DNA from: Marinomonas agarivorans
GTDB taxonomy: Bacteria > Pseudomonadota > Gammaproteobacteria > Pseudomonadales > Marinomonadaceae
Direction of reading: 5' to 3'
Assembly: GCA_002173415.2 (NCBI GenBank)
Contig: NHNK02000020.1
Coordinates: forward strand, 1-54,949
Length of the DNA: 54,949 nt
The notes under the pieces were generated by a model. It made no database searches, was not told where the DNA came from, and was given only the letters and a program-made list of their open reading frames with translations. Shown here in pieces: positions 53,972 through 54,949 of the stretch. Numbering within the stretch: position 1 is the stretch's first letter; each line of letters opens with the position of its first letter. The translations under genes were made by a program, and so were the position numbers.

Positions 53972-54116
53972 TTGATGTAATAGCTTTTTTTTATCGCTTG
54001 TATTGCTAATTTTTATCAGGCATCGAAAAAAGAATTATATAATATAGTGTGTATCTGCCTGTTATCTTATTTGAGGTATAGCGCAGTATTTAAAACTTAA
54101 TCAATGGAGAGTAATA

Positions 54117-54740
54117 ATGTCTATCTTAGTCGGTAAAAAAGCACCTGACTTCACTACACCAGCTGTTTTAGCTGATGGTTCAATTGTTGATTCGTTTAAT
54201 TTGTCAGCGACAATTAAAGGTAAATATGCTGTTGTTTTCTTTTATCCGCTTGATTTTACTTTTGTTTGCCCTTCAGAAATTATTGCTATGTCCAATCGTA
54301 TGGAAGAGTTCCGTAAGATGGGTGTTGAAGTAATTGGTATTTCTATTGACTCACACTTTACCCACAATGCATGGCGTAATACTCCTGTTGAAAAAGGCGG
54401 TATCGGGCAAATTCAATATACGTTAGCCGCTGACATGGATCACTCGATTGCTCAGTCTTATGGTATTGAATCTGAAGGTGGTGACTCTTACTACCCAGCA
54501 GGTGTTGCAATGCGTGCGTCTTTTGTTATTGATCAGGAAGGTATTGTTCGTTCACAGGTTGTTAATGATGAGCCTATTGGCCGTAATATGGATGAGTTAG
54601 TTCGTGTTGTTGAAGCATTACAATTCTTTAAAGAAAATGGCCAAGTTTGTCCTGCTGGTTGGAATAAAGGCGATAAAGGAATGGTTAATACACCTGAAGG
54701 TGTTGCATCTTACCTTGCTGAGAGCAGTGACTCACTATAA
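54117..54740 (+). CDS. Typical 2-Cys peroxiredoxin (AhpC/Prx1 type)
   Basis: Thiol peroxidase of 207 aa reducing H2O2 and organic peroxides. Peroxidatic Cys51 in FTFVCPSEI, resolving Cys178 in GQVCPAGW; the C-terminal YLAES end resembles the YF-type tail of sensitive 2-Cys enzymes, but Phe is absent. AATGGAG precedes the ATG. No ahpF is adjacent, so thioredoxin is the likely reductant. Confidence 0.93.
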   Translation: MSILVGKKAPDFTTPAVLADGSIVDSFNLSATIKGKYAVVFFYPLDFTFVCPSEIIAMSNRMEEFRKMGVEVIGISIDSHFTHNAWRNTPVEKGGIGQIQYTLAADMDHSIAQSYGIESEGGDSYYPAGVAMRASFVIDQEGIVRSQVVNDEPIGRNMDELVRVVEALQFFKENGQVCPAGWNKGDKGMVNTPEGVASYLAESSDSL

Positions 54741-54766
54741 TAAATACATACTGAGTTAACGATTTA

Positions 54767-54807
54767 AAAACCTGTTGTGGATATCAATCGCAACAGGTTT
54801 TTTTATT
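54767..54807 (+). terminator. Intrinsic terminator after the peroxiredoxin gene
   Basis: AAAACCTGTTG pairs perfectly with CAACAGGTTTT around a 13-nt loop, followed by T residues. It lies 26 bp after the stop and just before the right-hand IS end. Confidence 0.92.
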
Positions 54808-54832
54808 ACACTTATAAAACAATGCTATTACT

Positions 54833-54949
54833 TAGTCCTCCCTGAAAAACGCTCAATACATTGAATTTAATAGGGTTTTGTAACATAGTGAGTACCAGAA
54901 TCTTACGAAAAATCCCCCTTTAGGCCCAGAAAGTTGCAGAATCGGTAAG
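54833..54949 (-). mobile_element. End of the same insertion sequence, right copy in inverted orientation
   Basis: Exact reverse complement of 5-121. On the minus strand the partial transposase C-terminus runs in from the window edge and stops at 54905-54903. The two copies face each other, with their inner ends at 121 and 54833. No target duplication can be checked, as the outer ends are not in the window. Confidence 0.6.

Overview
The window looks like chromosomal DNA of a marine gammaproteobacterium of the Oceanospirillales type, most like Marinomonas. This is inferred from gene content and AT-rich codon use; no rRNA or tRNA gene is present to confirm it. Housekeeping genes (parE, lon, argF, grxD, a 2-Cys peroxiredoxin, rluB) make a plasmid or phage unlikely. 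Both ends of the window carry the same sequence in opposite orientation: bases 5-121 are the perfect reverse complement of 54833-54949. Each copy ends in what reads as the last codons of a transposase gene, so the piece is probably bounded by two inverted copies of one insertion sequence.

Layout. 1-330: IS end and an 8-bp microsatellite. 380-7860: filament end of a flagellar cluster, with two flagellins each behind well-spaced sigma-28 promoters, then flaG, fliD, fliS, a FliT-like gene and a Maf/DUF115 flagellin glycosylation factor. 7990-14025: tag, a CbiM-like membrane protein, nudF, yqiB, yqiA, a DinB-family protein and parE (the E. coli nudF-parE neighbourhood with cpdA missing). 14130-17545 (minus): a lipoprotein, then an unusual three-gene operon of a 7-TM-like protein, an anchored FG-GAP/ASPIC-UnbV protein and a four-helix protein with paired periplasmic cysteines. 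17950-23800: a UPF0149 protein, then a TRAP transporter (dctPQM) with its own Cache kinase and LuxR-type regulator. 24222-26315: a FadL-type porin and a duplicated terminator/gene-end block. 26429-31430: lon, a MATE pump and a YitT protein. 31890-41564: cobalamin (corrin ring) genes chlID, cbiA, cbiD, cobK, cobH, cobL, cobI and cbiG, with a sugar O-acetyltransferase inserted among them. 41760-45417: a Cache chemoreceptor and a GH79 heparanase-like glycosidase. 45485-51404: yciB, rnm, yciO, rluB, a DUF1499 protein and an OmpR/kinase pair. 51450-54740: metR, argF, grxD and peroxiredoxin.

How the genes work together. The flagellar block makes, exports, caps and probably glycosylates the filament. 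The TRAP operon and its two-component system form a sense-and-import unit for a small organic acid. The cobalamin block supplies mid-pathway corrin enzymes, but CobA, CobJ, CobM and CobN are not in the window. I did not find a defence island, CRISPR array or prophage. The least explained items are the cysteine/ASPIC membrane operon, the duplicated 168-bp block upstream of lon, the microsatellite next to the flagellin promoters, and the solitary GH79 enzyme.
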